5,518 bases of DNA from VAZQ01 sp050725815 (GTDB lineage Bacteria; Pseudomonadota; Alphaproteobacteria; Rhizobiales; Xanthobacteraceae), in NCBI GenBank assembly GCA_050725815.1, contig JBOHIG010000310.1, forward strand, positions 1-5,518. The letters are read 5' to 3'. Shown in pieces: positions 4,721-5,518 of the stretch. Position numbers and translations under genes: made by a program. A model generated the notes under the pieces. The model was not told the DNA's origin. It saw only the letters and a program-made list of their open reading frames with translations, and did not search any database. How positions within the stretch are numbered: the stretch's first letter is position 1; the number at the start of each line of letters is the position of its first letter.

Positions 4721-5518
4721 ATGAACGCCAATCTCACAGCGCTCCTCTATCTCGTCGCGGGCGTGCTGTTCATCCTGGCGCTGCGCGGGCTGTCGAGCCC
4801 GGAGTCCAGCCGCCGCGGCAACCTCCTCGGCATGATCGGCATGGCGATCGCCATCGGCACCACGCTGGCGTCGCATCCACCGGCGGGGTTCGGCGCCTGG
4901 GCGCTGGTGCTGCTCGGCGTCTCTATCGGCGGCGGCGTCGGAGCGGTGATCGCACGCCGCGTGCCAATGACGGCGATGCCGGAGCTGGTCGCCGCCTTCC
5001 ATTCGCTGGTCGGCATGGCGGCGGTGCTGGTCGCCGCCGGAGCGCTGTATGCGCCCGCTGCTTTCGATATCGGCACCGTCGGGCGCATCCACGGCGCCAG
5101 CCTGGTCGAAATGTCGCTCGGCACCGCCATCGGTGCCATCACCTTCACCGGCTCGGTGATCGCCTTCCTCAAGCTCTCCGGCCGGATGAGCGGCGCGCCG
5201 ATCATCCTGCCCGCGCGCCATGTCATCAACATCGGCCTCGCGATCGCGATCGTGCTGCTGATCGTCTGGTTCGCGCGCACCGAAAGCTATCTGGCGTTCT
5301 GGCTGCTCGCGCTGGCGTCCTTCGCCTTCGGCGTGCTGATTATCGTCCCGATCGGCGGCGCCGACATGCCGGTCGTGATCTCGATGCTCAACTCGTATTC
5401 GGGCTGGGCGGAGGCCGGTATCGGCTTCACGCTCGGCAATTCCGCGCTGATCATCACCGGCGCGCTGGTCGGCTCCTCGGGCGCGATCCTCTCCTACATC
5501 ATGTGCAAGGGGATGAAC
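4721..5518 (+). CDS. pntB: NAD(P) transhydrogenase subunit beta, 5' part (runs off the window)
   Basis: The first 266 codons are present and the frame is open to the last base. Typical PntB is about 460 residues, so the missing part includes the NADP(H)-binding domain III. The visible part is the multi-helix membrane domain II. H94 in MPELVAAFHSLVGM corresponds to the E. coli beta-His91 implicated in proton transfer. The loop GGADMPVVISMLNSYSGW (212-229) carries D215 and N224, equivalents of E. coli beta-D213 and N222 at the hinge coupling domain III to the channel. GALVGSSGAILSYIMCKGMN is the conserved end of the membrane domain. The start is eight bases after the pntAB stop. AGGA (4711-4714) overlaps that stop and sits six bases before the ATG, suggesting coupled translation. 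Confidence 0.96.
   Translation, partial: MNANLTALLYLVAGVLFILALRGLSSPESSRRGNLLGMIGMAIAIGTTLASHPPAGFGAWALVLLGVSIGGGVGAVIARRVPMTAMPELVAAFHSLVGMAAVLVAAGALYAPAAFDIGTVGRIHGASLVEMSLGTAIGAITFTGSVIAFLKLSGRMSGAPIILPARHVINIGLAIAIVLLIVWFARTESYLAFWLLALASFAFGVLIIVPIGGADMPVVISMLNSYSGWAEAGIGFTLGNSALIITGALVGSSGAILSYIMCKGMN

Noticed and set aside
4697..5280. Minus-strand frames opposite pntB
   Set aside because: They lie opposite unmistakable PntB membrane sequence and show no protein-like pattern.

Overview
The window looks like part of an alphaproteobacterial chromosome, most likely a Bradyrhizobium/Rhodopseudomonas-type organism. The right side has strongly G/C-biased third codon positions. It carries a three-gene, Rhodospirillum rubrum-style proton-translocating transhydrogenase operon, preceded by a gene for a bacterial aa3-type cytochrome c oxidase subunit IV. 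These assignments rest on reading the translated proteins, not on a database search.

Layout. Bases 2-94 hold the last 30 codons of an unidentified plus-strand gene. It converges on, and overlaps by 19 bases, a small minus-strand gene for a two-helix membrane protein (stop at 76). That gene appears frameshifted: a better N-terminus starts at an ATG at 451 but is out of frame with the rest by one base, and a run of five A (410-414, plus strand) is the likely site. Bases 452-656 are A/T-richer and hold regulatory DNA. Next is a type II toxin-antitoxin pair: an AbrB/MazE-like antitoxin (657-914) overlapping by 4 bases a Doc/Fic-family toxin (911-1318). A promoter-like sequence and an imperfect palindrome lie just upstream, as expected for autoregulation.

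After 31 bases the sequence becomes G/C-rich and core-like: an ABC1/AarF/UbiB-type atypical kinase (1350-2717), a small membrane protein of the aa3 oxidase subunit IV family (2793-3086), then pntAA (3139-4272), pntAB (4299-4712) and the first 266 codons of pntB (4721 to the window end).

How the genes work together. The antitoxin should neutralise Doc and repress the shared promoter. The Pnt proteins form a membrane complex that uses the proton gradient to move hydride from NADH to NADP+. The oxidase subunit gene and the ABC1 kinase (a family linked to ubiquinone metabolism) give the neighbourhood a respiratory and membrane-energetics flavour. I see no clearly new multi-gene system. The most interesting points are the AbrB-Doc pairing with its palindromic operator, a second half-site-like sequence about 70 bases upstream, and the frameshifted membrane-protein gene.
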